A stretch of DNA of 32,193 nucleotides from Clostridia bacterium (GCA_017462605.1 JAFTQV010000063.1:1-32193); one strand, 5' to 3'; counted from the stretch's first letter, positions 15,975 to 24,454 are shown. Made by a program: numbers and translations. The notes: generated from the sequence alone by a model not told the origin.

Positions 15975-16448
15975 TTATTTTTTGCGTTTTTTCTTAAAAT
16001 ATTCGGAGAGCATCTCTCGGCACTCATCTCCGAGAATATCTCTTTCCACCAGAGGCTTATGATTTAAGGGAAGCTCCGAGAGATCAAAGAGCGAGCCGAG
16101 AGCGCCGAAGCGGATATCCCTCGCGCCATAGACCACCCTCTCTATTCTCGAATTGACTATCGCTCCCGCGCACATGGCGCAAGGCTCAAGGGTGACGTAA
16201 AGAGTCGCGCCGGGAAGCCGCCAGCCGCCAAGAGCTCCGCAAGCCTCGTTTATAGCGAGTATCTCGGCGTGGTGTGTGGCGCATTTTGAGCGCTCGCGCG
16301 TGTTGTGCGCTCTTGCAATTACCTTGCCGTCCTTAACGATGACTGCCCCTATCGGAACCTCGTCCTCGCCCTCGGCTACTCTTGCCTCTTCCATAGCGGA
16401 GCGCATAAATTCCATATCTGAATCTCTGTTAATCTCTTTGGAGTCCAT
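15975..16448 (-). CDS. tadA: tRNA-specific adenosine deaminase (TadA)
   Basis: Converts A34 to inosine in tRNA-Arg(ACG). The cytidine-deaminase-fold zinc site is complete: H60 and E62 in HHAEI, C90 and C93 in PCAMCAG. VPIGAVIVKDGKVIARAHN is the usual N-terminal strand, and residues up to DIRFGALGS match TadA. 157 residues. ATG 16448 overlaps the end of the protease gene by 20 bp and has AAGGG 13 nt upstream; an internal ATG (16415) is possible and would remove 11 residues. Confidence 0.95.
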   Translation of the reverse strand: MDSKEINRDSDMEFMRSAMEEARVAEGEDEVPIGAVIVKDGKVIARAHNTRERSKCATHHAEILAINEACGALGGWRLPGATLYVTLEPCAMCAGAIVNSRIERVVYGARDIRFGALGSLFDLSELPLNHKPLVERDILGDECREMLSEYFKKKRKK

Positions 16449-17181
16449 GGCTTGTAAATATCCCTTTCAAGGCTTTGATGTAAATATTTCTTTTCATAAT
16501 AACGTATATAAGCGATATAACTGACAATACCGCAATACCTATATATACGTAAATATCCGCGTTATAATATATGTTTATCAAGGATAAAAGATTATTGATA
16601 AAATGAATAACGATAGAGGGGATAACGCTCCTTGTGGCAAGAAATATTGATCCGAAGATCATACCCGCTATAAAGGCGTACGGTATTTTAAAAGGATCGA
16701 GGTGGGCTATCGCGAAGATAGCCGCGGAAAACAAGAGCGTAAAGCTCGCCGAATGCTCGCGCGACAATACGCCGATCGGAATAAGCCTGAAAAGAAGCTC
16801 CTCTCGGATCGCGGGCAAAAGGGCGTGAAGCATTACCGCTATGGCAAAAGGCTCGGTGAAGCTCGTATTATTCTCAAGCCCCATCGCCGTAAGGATAAGG
16901 CTCGTCAGAAAAGCAAATACCGTAACAAGACCTATACTTGGGAAAGCGAGTGGCAGGCAAAGCCTCGCGCCATCTTTATCGAGCTTAAGAGAAAAGGCGG
17001 CGATAACGTCTCCATCCCCTCTGCCCTTTACCGCAAGGTAAGCTATACCGATGAGGATCGGTATAGCGAAGGCGAGGTAATACAAGACGTCCGACGTCGC
17101 TCCCTTAATATAAGAGCTTATGATAAGAAGCGCCATAAAGGCTGCGTCAAGCCCGAGAATTATGAGTGACGATCGCTTCAT
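16429..17181 (-). CDS. CPBP-family intramembrane glutamic protease (Abi/Rce1-like)
   Basis: 250 residues, about seven or eight membrane segments. The three catalytic motifs of the family are all there: E127-E128...R132 (EELLFR), H160 (FAIAHLDP) and H193...N197 (HFINN). In other bacteria these enzymes process prenylated or small peptides and some confer bacteriocin immunity; the substrate here is unknown. The ATG overlaps the rnr stop in an ATGA quartet, with GGTGAG as ribosome site, so it is coupled to rnr. Confidence 0.88.
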   Translation of the reverse strand: MKRSSLIILGLDAAFMALLIISSYIKGATSDVLYYLAFAIPILIGIAYLAVKGRGDGDVIAAFSLKLDKDGARLCLPLAFPSIGLVTVFAFLTSLILTAMGLENNTSFTEPFAIAVMLHALLPAIREELLFRLIPIGVLSREHSASFTLLFSAAIFAIAHLDPFKIPYAFIAGMIFGSIFLATRSVIPSIVIHFINNLLSLINIYYNADIYVYIGIAVLSVISLIYVIMKRNIYIKALKGIFTSHGLQRD

Positions 17182-19280
17182 TTCTCACCCTCCGCGCGTG
17201 AAAATAAAAGCTTTCCGCGGCGTATATCCGCCTCTTCCACGCGTATCTTTATTCTGTCTCCTATCCTTATATTGTCTTTATTGCTTCTTAAGGAAAGAGT
17301 CTTTTCATCGTAGAAATAATCCCTGCCGAGCATAGAAAGAGGTATCAGACCCTCGCAGGTGTTTTCAAGCGTGGCAAACGCGCCAAACGAGGTGACCGAG
17401 GAGACGCTCGCATCAAACACCTCGCCGATCTTATCGCTCATATATATGATCTTATATATATTCTCGATCTTTCTTTCCGCAGATACGGCGCGAAGCTCCC
17501 CGTCCGTTGCGGCGGCTGCCGCCCTTTTTGCGTAGGACTTATATTTCTCGGGTGCTTTGCCCGAAAGGAGCGCCCCGTGTATAATTCTGTGAGTCGCAAG
17601 ATCCGAAAGTCGGCGTATCGGAGAGGTGAAATGACAGTATTTTTCAATGCTAAGACCAAAATGCGATCTCGGTATCTCCGAATAACAAGCCTTGGACATG
17701 GATCTTAAGCAGGCGTAAGAGACCGCCTCTGATATCCCTCTTTTCTCCGCCTCGGCTATCACCGCTGCAAGGTCGCGGCTCTCGCATTTATCCTTATTTA
17801 TAAAAGAGGTGTCAAATCCGAGAGAGTGAAGGTAGTTTATAAATTCCGAGATCTTTTCGGGAGCGGGCGGCTCGTGGACTCTGAAAACGCACGGAATGCC
17901 CTTATCAAGCATAAAAGTGGCTACCGCCTCGTTTGCCGCGAGCATAAACTGCTCTATCATCATCTCGCTCTCGCCGCGCCTTCTTCGGACGATATCGATA
18001 GGCTTCCCTTCCTTATCAAGGATTATCTCCGCCTCATCCGAATCAAGCTCTACCGCGCCGCGCCTTTCGCTCTTTTCCTTGAGTATTCCGTAAAGCTCGC
18101 GCATTACCGCAAGCGAGTCAAGGCAATCCTTATATTTTTCAAGGAGCGCCGAGTCCTTTTCACCGCCAAAAATACGGTTTATCTCGCTGTATATGCCCTT
18201 AACTCTGCTTCTTATCACAGAAGGCTCGATACGGACGGAAAGGATCTCTCCTCGCTTTCCTATCTCCATTATGGCGGAAAGAGTATACTTATCCTCGCCC
18301 GGATTTAAGGAGCAGGCGCCGTTGGAAAGAGCCTCGGGGAGCATAGGTACTACCTTATCGGTGAAATATACGCTCGTTCCCCTTGACATAACAAGTCTGT
18401 CAAGCGCTGTTTTCTCCCTGACGTAGTGAGAGACGTCCGCAATATGGACTCCAAGCTCGAAGCCCGAAGCCGTACGCCTTACGGATATCGCATCGTCAAG
18501 ATCCTTTGCGCTCTCTGAGTCGATAGTGAATATCACCTCGTCTCTTATCACTCTGCCCTCGCAGGATATAGGCTCGGCGGCGGCGATAGCTGCCGCATCA
18601 AGCTCCTCGGGGGTAAAATCGGTCGTGATGCCGCATTCGGCAAGGACCGCAAGATAGTTTGCTTCCTTGGTGTAGCTCTCTCCGAAGTTTGCGATAACCT
18701 CTCCCTCGAGGCTGTACGAATAGCATTCGCTTCTTTTAAGCTTGACCTGCACCTTGTCGCCCGGCATAGCTCCCGCGCCGTCGTTAAGATAGATCCTTCT
18801 GCCTATCCTTCCGTCATCTGAAATAATAAAAAACCTATGGACGCGGCGCTTATGAACTCTGACTATATCGCAGTCAACAGTGCCGATAACGGTGCTTCTG
18901 CCGTATTCCGTGACCTCTTCTATCCTGCCCTCGGTGCGCTCTCTTCCGTCCTCGGATAGGTATCTTTTAAAGCTTATACGCACGGTATCACCGTCTATGG
19001 CGTAGCCAATGCCCGACTCGGGAATAAAGATATCCCTATCCTCTCCCTCGCACCGAACGAAGCCGAAACCCGATGCGGTCTCGGAAAAGATGCCGACGGC
19101 GTATTCCCTTTTCGCCCTGCCGCACATCTCCGAGCGCGGGCGCATTTCGGTAAATTTGACCTTTGCGTGAGAGAAGCCGACGTTAGTTTCCTCAACCATT
19201 TTCAAAAGCTCTCGCTTCGCGCGGTCTCTTACCGTATTCCTTTTTGAAAACTTATTAAAATCTTTTCTCTTATTCTTCAT
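17178..19280 (-). CDS. rnr: Ribonuclease R (RNB-family 3'-5' exoribonuclease)
   Basis: 700 residues. Order: N-terminal basic region, two cold-shock/OB domains (SGFGFVRCE with DIFIPESG; MPGDKVQVKL), the RNB catalytic domain with D254, D260, D262 and D263 in TIDSESAKDLDD, GVHIADVSHYV, the YCHFTSPIRR active-site loop, and a C-terminal S1 domain (SVTSFGAFATLENTCEGLI). Degrades structured RNA and works in rRNA turnover and trans-translation. No smpB follows, although secG-rnr-smpB is a frequent order. ATG 19280 has AAAGGA 4-5 nt upstream, directly after the secG terminator. Confidence 0.96.
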   Translation of the reverse strand: MKNKRKDFNKFSKRNTVRDRAKRELLKMVEETNVGFSHAKVKFTEMRPRSEMCGRAKREYAVGIFSETASGFGFVRCEGEDRDIFIPESGIGYAIDGDTVRISFKRYLSEDGRERTEGRIEEVTEYGRSTVIGTVDCDIVRVHKRRVHRFFIISDDGRIGRRIYLNDGAGAMPGDKVQVKLKRSECYSYSLEGEVIANFGESYTKEANYLAVLAECGITTDFTPEELDAAAIAAAEPISCEGRVIRDEVIFTIDSESAKDLDDAISVRRTASGFELGVHIADVSHYVREKTALDRLVMSRGTSVYFTDKVVPMLPEALSNGACSLNPGEDKYTLSAIMEIGKRGEILSVRIEPSVIRSRVKGIYSEINRIFGGEKDSALLEKYKDCLDSLAVMRELYGILKEKSERRGAVELDSDEAEIILDKEGKPIDIVRRRRGESEMMIEQFMLAANEAVATFMLDKGIPCVFRVHEPPAPEKISEFINYLHSLGFDTSFINKDKCESRDLAAVIAEAEKRGISEAVSYACLRSMSKACYSEIPRSHFGLSIEKYCHFTSPIRRLSDLATHRIIHGALLSGKAPEKYKSYAKRAAAAATDGELRAVSAERKIENIYKIIYMSDKIGEVFDASVSSVTSFGAFATLENTCEGLIPLSMLGRDYFYDEKTLSLRSNKDNIRIGDRIKIRVEEADIRRGKLLFSRAEGEK

Positions 19281-19292
19281 AATATCCTTTAA

Positions 19293-19345
19293 AATGATAA
19301 AGATTAAGGCTAATCCAAGCGAAAACGCTACAGATTAGCCTTACT
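19293..19345 (-). terminator. Terminator between secG and rnr
   Basis: Arms AAGGCTAATC (19306-19315) and GATTAGCCTT (19333-19342) are perfect, with an inner AGCG/CGCT pairing. The minus-strand tail is T-rich but interrupted (TTAATCTTTATCATTTT), suggesting incomplete termination. It ends about 26 nt before the rnr ATG. Confidence 0.78.
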
Positions 19346-19380
19346 TTGCGGAGAGATCCGCCTATACTATTCCTTGCCGA

Positions 19381-19677
19381 TCACTTAAAGATCGAGCTGA
19401 ACTTGGTGAGATCACTCCAGGTATTCGATACGTTGGAATAATCAGACTGAAGAACGTAAACCGCAAGAACCGCAAGCGCGAAAACAAGAGCTGCAACAAG
19501 AGTGATCTTGAAAAGCTTTTTGCCTGTCTGAACAGACTTATCCTTACCGTAATACGTCTCCGAGCCACCCGAAATAGTGCCCGAAAGGCCCTCGTTGGAC
19601 TTCTGGAACGTTACCGTTAATACGATGATCAGGGCGCATACAAGAAGTACGCCAAGAAGAATGTACTCTACTATCAT
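19381..19677 (-). CDS. secG: Preprotein translocase subunit SecG
   Basis: 98 residues with two membrane helices (about 5-23 and 57-78) flanking a loop with QKSNEGLSGTISGGSE, the family signature. It joins SecYE to stimulate protein export. The C-terminal tail is slightly long. ATG 19677 has GGAAGGAA upstream. First gene of the secG-rnr-protease-tadA-glycosyltransferase run, with its own promoter; SecG is needed in much higher amounts than RNase R, and the terminator behind it would fit that. Confidence 0.93.
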   Translation of the reverse strand: MIVEYILLGVLLVCALIIVLTVTFQKSNEGLSGTISGGSETYYGKDKSVQTGKKLFKITLVAALVFALAVLAVYVLQSDYSNVSNTWSDLTKFSSIFK

Positions 19678-19751
19678 TTTGAATTCCTTCCAAATTAATT
19701 ATACTAAGTAATATTCAATATACCTCGGGGGGTACATAAGATACATGGTTT

Positions 19752-19780
19752 ATTTTATCATACAATTTTCAAAAAAGCAA
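19752..19780 (-). promoter_or_regulatory. Promoter of secG
   Basis: TTGCTT (19780-19775) and TAAAAT (19757-19752), 17-bp spacer. The leader to the ATG is about 68 nt. A second TATAAT nearer the gene has no good -35 partner. Confidence 0.62.
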
Positions 19781-19844
19781 TACCTTTTTCAAAAAAACTT
19801 GAATATTTTCTTTATTTTAAATATAAAGAATGAAGAGTCGTATT

Positions 19845-21077
19845 TTATGAGTGGCTGTGCCTATCCTTATAGATCGATATAATATTGAGTATTATCTCGG
19901 TCGCCTTATCCATTCCCTCGGCGGTGATATGCTCAAAGGGACCGTGAAATGCGTATCCGCCCGTGCCGAGATTGGGGCACACAAGTCCCATAAAGGAGAG
20001 CCTTGCGCCGTCTGTGCCGCCGCGTATGGGATAGACCTTCGGTATAAGCCCCGCCATTCTGACAGCTTCCATAGCATTCTCAACGAGATGCATCTCGGGA
20101 AGCACCTTTTCCTTCATATTGTAATAGCTGTCTTTTATCTCGAGCGATACAGTTCCTTCGCCGTATTTTTTGTTAATATAGTCTTTGATGCGAACTAATG
20201 TTTGCTTTTTAGCCTCAAAAAGCTCCTTGCTGTGATCTCGAACGATATAGGCAAGCTTCGCGCATTCAACCGAACCTTCCATATGAATTAGGTGGAAAAA
20301 TCCCTCGTATCCCTCTGTATGCTCAGGGCGGTCAAGAGTAGGCAGCATGCGGTCTATCTCGATCGCAACGCTTGAGGCGTTTATCATTATATCCTTTGCG
20401 CTTCCGGGATGAACGTTGACTCCCTTTATCTCAAAGGAAGCGCTTGCCGCATTGAAGTTCTCGTATTCAAGCGAGCCCTCCTCGCCGCCGTCCACCGTAT
20501 ATGCGAAATCCGCGCCGAAGGCAGCAACGTCAAAGCCGTCCGCTCCCTCTCCTATCTCCTCATCGGGAGTGAAGGCGACAAGAATTTTTCCGTGAGGAAG
20601 CTTTCTTTCCTTTATTATTTCAAGGGCGGTCATGATCTCGGAAATACCTGCCTTATCGTCAGCGCCGAGAAGAGTTTCACCGTTCGTTGTGATAAGAGTC
20701 CTTCCCTTAAGTTCCAAAAGGTGAGGAAAAGTCGCAGGATCAAGCACCCTTCCGCTTTCTCCGAGAGAAAGAGGCTCTGCGTTGTAATTTTCTATTATTT
20801 GGGGGTCAACGCCCTTTCCCGAAAAATCGGGAGCGGTATCCATATGCGCGATAAAGCCTATGCGCGTTGCATTCTCATATCCCGGGGTAGCCTCGAGTGT
20901 GGCGTAAACGTAGCAGCAGTCGCTTATGCGGACGTCCTTGCAGCCAAGCTCGGAAAGCTCCTCGGAAAGAGCCTTGGCAAGCGCAAACTGCTCGGGAGTC
21001 GAGGGGTGGCTGCCGCTCACTTCCGAGCTTTGAGTCGGGAATTTAACGTATTTCAAAAGTCTTTCGTAAGCCTTCAT
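19845..21077 (-). CDS. pepT: Peptidase T (tripeptide aminopeptidase, PepT)
   Basis: 410 residues, standard for PepT of the M20B family, a two-zinc enzyme that removes N-terminal residues from tripeptides in the cytoplasm. The metal ligands are visible: H78 and D80 in AHMDTAPD, D in LGADDKAG, E-E in TPDEEIGEGAD, D in YTVDGGEEG, and the late H in YAFHGPFEHI; HPGSAKDIMINA is also typical. ATG 21077 has TGGAGAT upstream and a strong promoter. It stands alone and is divergent from the T-box transcript. Only a weak AT hairpin lies behind it. Confidence 0.96.
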   Translation of the reverse strand: MKAYERLLKYVKFPTQSSEVSGSHPSTPEQFALAKALSEELSELGCKDVRISDCCYVYATLEATPGYENATRIGFIAHMDTAPDFSGKGVDPQIIENYNAEPLSLGESGRVLDPATFPHLLELKGRTLITTNGETLLGADDKAGISEIMTALEIIKERKLPHGKILVAFTPDEEIGEGADGFDVAAFGADFAYTVDGGEEGSLEYENFNAASASFEIKGVNVHPGSAKDIMINASSVAIEIDRMLPTLDRPEHTEGYEGFFHLIHMEGSVECAKLAYIVRDHSKELFEAKKQTLVRIKDYINKKYGEGTVSLEIKDSYYNMKEKVLPEMHLVENAMEAVRMAGLIPKVYPIRGGTDGARLSFMGLVCPNLGTGGYAFHGPFEHITAEGMDKATEIILNIISIYKDRHSHS

Positions 21078-21113
21078 ATCTATATCTCCATTCGGTTTTT
21101 ATATTTCCGTTTT

Positions 21114-21142
21114 ATTTTATCACACCTAAAAGCAACTGTCAA
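21114..21142 (-). promoter_or_regulatory. Promoter of pepT
   Basis: TTGACA (21142-21137) and TAAAAT (21119-21114), 17-bp spacer. Confidence 0.83.
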
Positions 21143-21209
21143 GTAGCACGTTTTTTATAAAGGATGTGGGAGCAATTCCAAAAAAAAGCAAAAAAATCAT
21201 AAAAACGTA

Positions 21210-21238
21210 TTGACAAACCGAAAATTATTTGATACAAT
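21210..21238 (+). promoter_or_regulatory. Promoter of the T-box/ABC importer operon
   Basis: TTGACA (21210-21215) and TACAAT (21233-21238), 17-bp spacer. Confidence 0.85.
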
Positions 21239-21244
21239 AACACT

Positions 21245-21530
21245 ATCTTTTTTCTAAAAGCGTTTGAGCGAAAACCAGTATCTGCCAAAAATTCTTGCAG
21301 AGAGCCGCCGTTTGGTGCGAGGCGGTAGAAGTTAAGCAGTGAATTCATTTCGTTAGCTGAAGGCTTAAAGCGAAAGCGAGTAGGCCTCTCCGGGAGTGAC
21401 CGTTATATCACCGAGGTGTGGCTGCACCTTTTAAGACTCTTACCGTGAGATAAGAGTGAAGCAGAGTGGTACCGCGATAATATTATCGCCCCTGCATCTT
21501 TCCCTTATGGGTGGATGTGGGCTTTTTTGT
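21245..21530 (+). ncRNA. T-box riboswitch; specifier read as UUC (Phe), antiterminator bulge UGGU
   Basis: Stem I is visible: AGTA of the specifier-loop E motif (21277-21280), the AGAGA bulge and GCCGCC...GGCGG hairpin (21300-21325), then GAA (21341-21343) followed by TTC (21344-21346) and A. The conserved T-box TGGTACCGCG lies at 21467-21476, inside the antiterminator arms GCAG and CTGC, next to the palindrome GCGATAATATTATCGC. The competing terminator (GCCC...GGGC, then TTTTTTG) ends near 21528. The variable base of the bulge is U, matching a discriminator A73 as in tRNA-Phe; tRNA-Trp has G73. So uncharged tRNA-Phe is the likely signal for the downstream importer. Stem-loop pairing was done by eye. 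Confidence 0.9.
21487..21530 (+). terminator. T-box regulated terminator
   Basis: GCCC (21488-21491) plus CATC pair with GATG plus GGGC (21513-21522), with inner CCC/GGG pairing, followed by TTTTTTGTTTTT. Its 5' arm overlaps the 3' arm of the antiterminator. Confidence 0.82.
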
Positions 21531-21609
21531 TTTTATCCCCCGTAAGACCCCGCGATAATTTCCGCGGCAGCCGCTGCGGCAGTTATATATATTTTTGGAG
21601 GACAAAAAA

Positions 21610-22647
21610 ATGAAAAAAATCGTCTCACTCATTCTTACCGTTACACTTTTCCTCGGAGCGGCGCTCGCTCTTACCGCCTGCGATTCGGGCTCTTACAAGA
21701 TACCCGTTGTCTGCGGAGAGTCGGGAATGAACGCTCTTTGCGGAATCGCGACCTACGGCGTTGATTATTACAGCCTTGGCGTTAAAGCGGGCGATATGAC
21801 CGCAGATATTCTTCTTAACGGTTCAGATCCCGCGGCTATGAAGGTAGCTACCGATCCCAACCCCGCGCTCTCCGTCAATCCTGACATTGCCGAGGATATA
21901 GGATTTACTATTCCCGAGTCTGTATCTTCAAGAGCGACCGGCGCCCAAACCCAAAAGGTAGATAGAGTAAGCTCCGCTGTCGTTTCGAGCGGCGCTGACT
22001 ATACCGTCGGAATTATCCAGCTCGTTCAGCACGTTGCGCTTGATAAGGCAAACGAGGGCTTCCAGGATCAGCTTTCCGTCCGTATGAATGCGGCAGGCAA
22101 AAAGGTTGAGATACTTGACAGAAACGCAAACGGCGAAGAGGCCAACAACGTTACTATTGCGGAAAACTTCGTTTCCCAGGAAGTTGACCTTATTTACACC
22201 ATAGCTACCTCTTCCTCTCAGGCAGCCGCAACAGCAACGCAGGGCACCGATATCCCCGTTGTATTCAATGCGGTGACCGACCCTGTTGACGCAGGTCTCG
22301 TTGCTTCTCTCGATGCTCCCGGCAAGAACGTTACGGGCGTATCCGATATGAACCCCGTTGAAAAGCAGATAGATCTTATAGTTGAGCTTCTCGGCAAGGA
22401 TGACGTTAAGATAGGATTTCTTTATACCTCGGCTGAAACCAACTCAGTTATGCAGGTCAGCCTTGCAAAGGCTCATTGCTCTAAGAATAACTATTCCTAC
22501 GTTGAAAAAGGAATAGTTGATATGAACGATATTGAAAGCGCTATGGCAGCGCTCGCAAAGGAAAAGGTTGACGCGATATATATTCCCACGGATAACGTTC
22601 TCGCGAACGCTTCCGCGCTCGTCCACTCGATCAATATAGGTGAGTAA
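21610..22647 (+). CDS. TrpX-family ABC substrate-binding lipoprotein with circularly permuted domain order
   Basis: 345 residues. ATG 21610 has GGAGG 8 nt upstream; a TTG at 21595 lies on the ribosome site itself. Residues 1-23 are a lipoprotein signal with lipobox LTAC (Cys24). Residues 32-105 (VVCGESGMNALCGIATYGV, DYYSLGVKAGDMTADILLNG, ending GFTIPESV) match what is normally the C-terminal end of this family. A linker (106-130) follows, then YTVGIIQLVQHVALD (131-145), normally the mature N-terminus, and the usual GVSDMNPVEKQIDLI and LYTSAETNS. The protein stops after IPTDNVLANASALVH, where the C-terminal part should start. Frame, signal and motifs are intact. Probably binds an aromatic amino acid. 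Confidence 0.88.
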   Translation: MKKIVSLILTVTLFLGAALALTACDSGSYKIPVVCGESGMNALCGIATYGVDYYSLGVKAGDMTADILLNGSDPAAMKVATDPNPALSVNPDIAEDIGFTIPESVSSRATGAQTQKVDRVSSAVVSSGADYTVGIIQLVQHVALDKANEGFQDQLSVRMNAAGKKVEILDRNANGEEANNVTIAENFVSQEVDLIYTIATSSSQAAATATQGTDIPVVFNAVTDPVDAGLVASLDAPGKNVTGVSDMNPVEKQIDLIVELLGKDDVKIGFLYTSAETNSVMQVSLAKAHCSKNNYSYVEKGIVDMNDIESAMAALAKEKVDAIYIPTDNVLANASALVHSINIGE

Positions 22648-22695
22648 TTTCTCATCATCTCTTCAAAGCAATTCTGAAAGGAAAGCCTTTTTTCT

Positions 22696-23640
22696 ATGGA
22701 TTTTATTTTTAAGGGTATGGCGCAGGGACTGATCTGGGCGCTGCTTGCGCTCGGAGTTTACCTCTCCTACCGTATTCTCGATTTCGCAGACCTCTCTTGC
22801 GAGGGAAGCATCACGCTTGGCGCTTCTATGGCGTCAATGCTTCTGACGAAGAACGTAAGCCCCATCATCGCTGTGCTGATGGCATTTCTCGTCGGATGCG
22901 TCGCAGGCGCCATAACAGGGCTTTTGCACACAAAGCTTAAAATTCCGCCGATCCTCTCAGGAATTCTGACTATGACGGCGCTCTTCTCGATAAACCTGCA
23001 TATAATGGGCTCCGCGAATATACAGCTCAACAGCGTTCCCACACTTTATACTCAGCTTTCGGGAATGCTGCATCTCAGCAAAACCTATCTTTCTCTCATA
23101 CTCGGAACGGTGGTATGCCTTGCGGTCATGGCTATGCTTTACTGGTTTTTCGGCACAGAGCTTGGAGCGAGCATCCGCGCGACGGGTATAAACGAGAATA
23201 TGTGCCGCGCTCAGGGAATAGACACAGATCTGACAAAAATCATAGGCCTCGCAATATCAAACGGACTTATCGCTCTTTCGGGAGCATTCATCTGCCAGTA
23301 CCAGGGATATTCAAATATTAATCTCGGAGTCGGCGCGATCGTTATCGGTCTTGCCTCGATAATCATAGGCGAGGCTATCTTCTCCAAGGTCAAAAATTTC
23401 TTCTTCACCCTCGGCGGCATAGTTATCGGCGCGGTCATATACAGAATAGTTGTCGCTGTCGTTCTTTATTTCAATATGCCCACAGAGGACGTAAAGATAA
23501 TGACCGCATTCGTTGTAATAGCGGCGCTCTTTGTCTCAAAATATGCGAATAAGATCGGCAAAAAGCATCCTGCGGCAAAGCACGATAAAAAGGAAGAGCC
23601 CTCTATCCCCGAAGAAAAGGAGGTAAAGGATAATGCCTGA
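22696..23640 (+). CDS. ABC importer permease, TrpY family (BPD_transp_2)
   Basis: 314 residues with about eight to nine hydrophobic segments, of the branched-chain-amino-acid-type permease fold. The N-terminus (GMAQGLIWALLALGVYLSYRIL) with LDFADLSCEGSITLG is characteristic of the TrpY group, and LKIPPILSGILTM and GLISNGL-like segments follow. The C-terminal tail is charged and cytoplasmic (Lys/Glu-rich, about 290-314). Spaced 48 nt after the binding-protein gene, ATG 22696 with AAAGGAAAG 13 nt upstream. The stop overlaps the ATPase start by 8 bp. Confidence 0.92.
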   Translation: MDFIFKGMAQGLIWALLALGVYLSYRILDFADLSCEGSITLGASMASMLLTKNVSPIIAVLMAFLVGCVAGAITGLLHTKLKIPPILSGILTMTALFSINLHIMGSANIQLNSVPTLYTQLSGMLHLSKTYLSLILGTVVCLAVMAMLYWFFGTELGASIRATGINENMCRAQGIDTDLTKIIGLAISNGLIALSGAFICQYQGYSNINLGVGAIVIGLASIIIGEAIFSKVKNFFFTLGGIVIGAVIYRIVVAVVLYFNMPTEDVKIMTAFVVIAALFVSKYANKIGKKHPAAKHDKKEEPSIPEEKEVKDNA

Positions 23641-24454
23641 AAATAATACCCCTATGCTTTCCTTAAAGAACGTTGTCAAGACCTTCTACGCGGGCACCGT
23701 CAACGAAAAGACAGCCCTCAATAACCTATGTCTTGACCTCTACCCCGGCGACTTCGTTACGGTCATAGGCGGCAACGGAGCGGGTAAATCCACCATGCTT
23801 AATGCCACGGCGGGTGTATTCCCGATAGACGGCGGCGACGTTTTTATAGACGGAGTCAACGTGACTAAGCTCCCCGAGCATAAGAGAGCTAAGTATATAG
23901 GAAGAGTATTCCAGGATCCCATGATGGGAACTGCCGCAAATATGCAGATAGAAGAAAATCTTGCGATAGCCGCGCGCAGAGGAAAAAAGCGCACGCTCAG
24001 ATGGAGCATAACTCAGCAGGAAAGAGCCGAATTCAAGAAAATGCTCTCGATACTCGGCCTCGGTCTTGAGGATAGAATGACAGCGAAGGTAGGTCTGCTC
24101 TCGGGCGGTCAGCGCCAGGCTCTGACGCTTCTTATGGCTACTCTCAACAGACCGAAGATACTCCTGCTTGACGAGCATACGGCAGCCCTTGACCCTAAGA
24201 CTGCCGCAAAGGTTCTCGAAATAACCGAGAAGGTCGTCAGCGAAAATAAACTCACCACTCTTATGATCACGCATAATATGAAGGACGCTATCAAGCACGG
24301 AAACCGTCTGATCATGATGCACGAGGGCAGAGTCGTCGTTGACGTCTCGGGCGAGGAAAAGCAAAAGCTCACAGTCGAGGATCTGCTTATGCTCTTCAGC
24401 CGAGCGAGCGGAAGCGAATTCGCATCGGACAGAGCGATGCTCAGCGCAGAATAA
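23633..24454 (+). CDS. ABC importer ATPase, TrpZ family
   Basis: 273 residues. Walker A GGNGAGKST (46-54), Q-loop VFQDPMMGT, signature LSGGQRQALTLLMA, Walker B ILLLDEHTAALD with the catalytic Glu, and switch His in MITHNMKDAI. DEHTAALDP is typical of the TrpZ-like branch. It powers uptake by the permease next to it; ATG 23633 has GGAGG upstream and overlaps the permease stop, so the two are coupled. The last 46 bases of the gene are duplicated at 25461-25508. No clear terminator follows. Confidence 0.93.
   Translation: MPENNTPMLSLKNVVKTFYAGTVNEKTALNNLCLDLYPGDFVTVIGGNGAGKSTMLNATAGVFPIDGGDVFIDGVNVTKLPEHKRAKYIGRVFQDPMMGTAANMQIEENLAIAARRGKKRTLRWSITQQERAEFKKMLSILGLGLEDRMTAKVGLLSGGQRQALTLLMATLNRPKILLLDEHTAALDPKTAAKVLEITEKVVSENKLTTLMITHNMKDAIKHGNRLIMMHEGRVVVDVSGEEKQKLTVEDLLMLFSRASGSEFASDRAMLSAE

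Noticed and set aside
21610..22647. Binding-protein gene as a truncated pseudogene
   Set aside because: The seemingly missing C-terminal part is present at the N-terminus in frame with the signal peptide, so all parts are accounted for.
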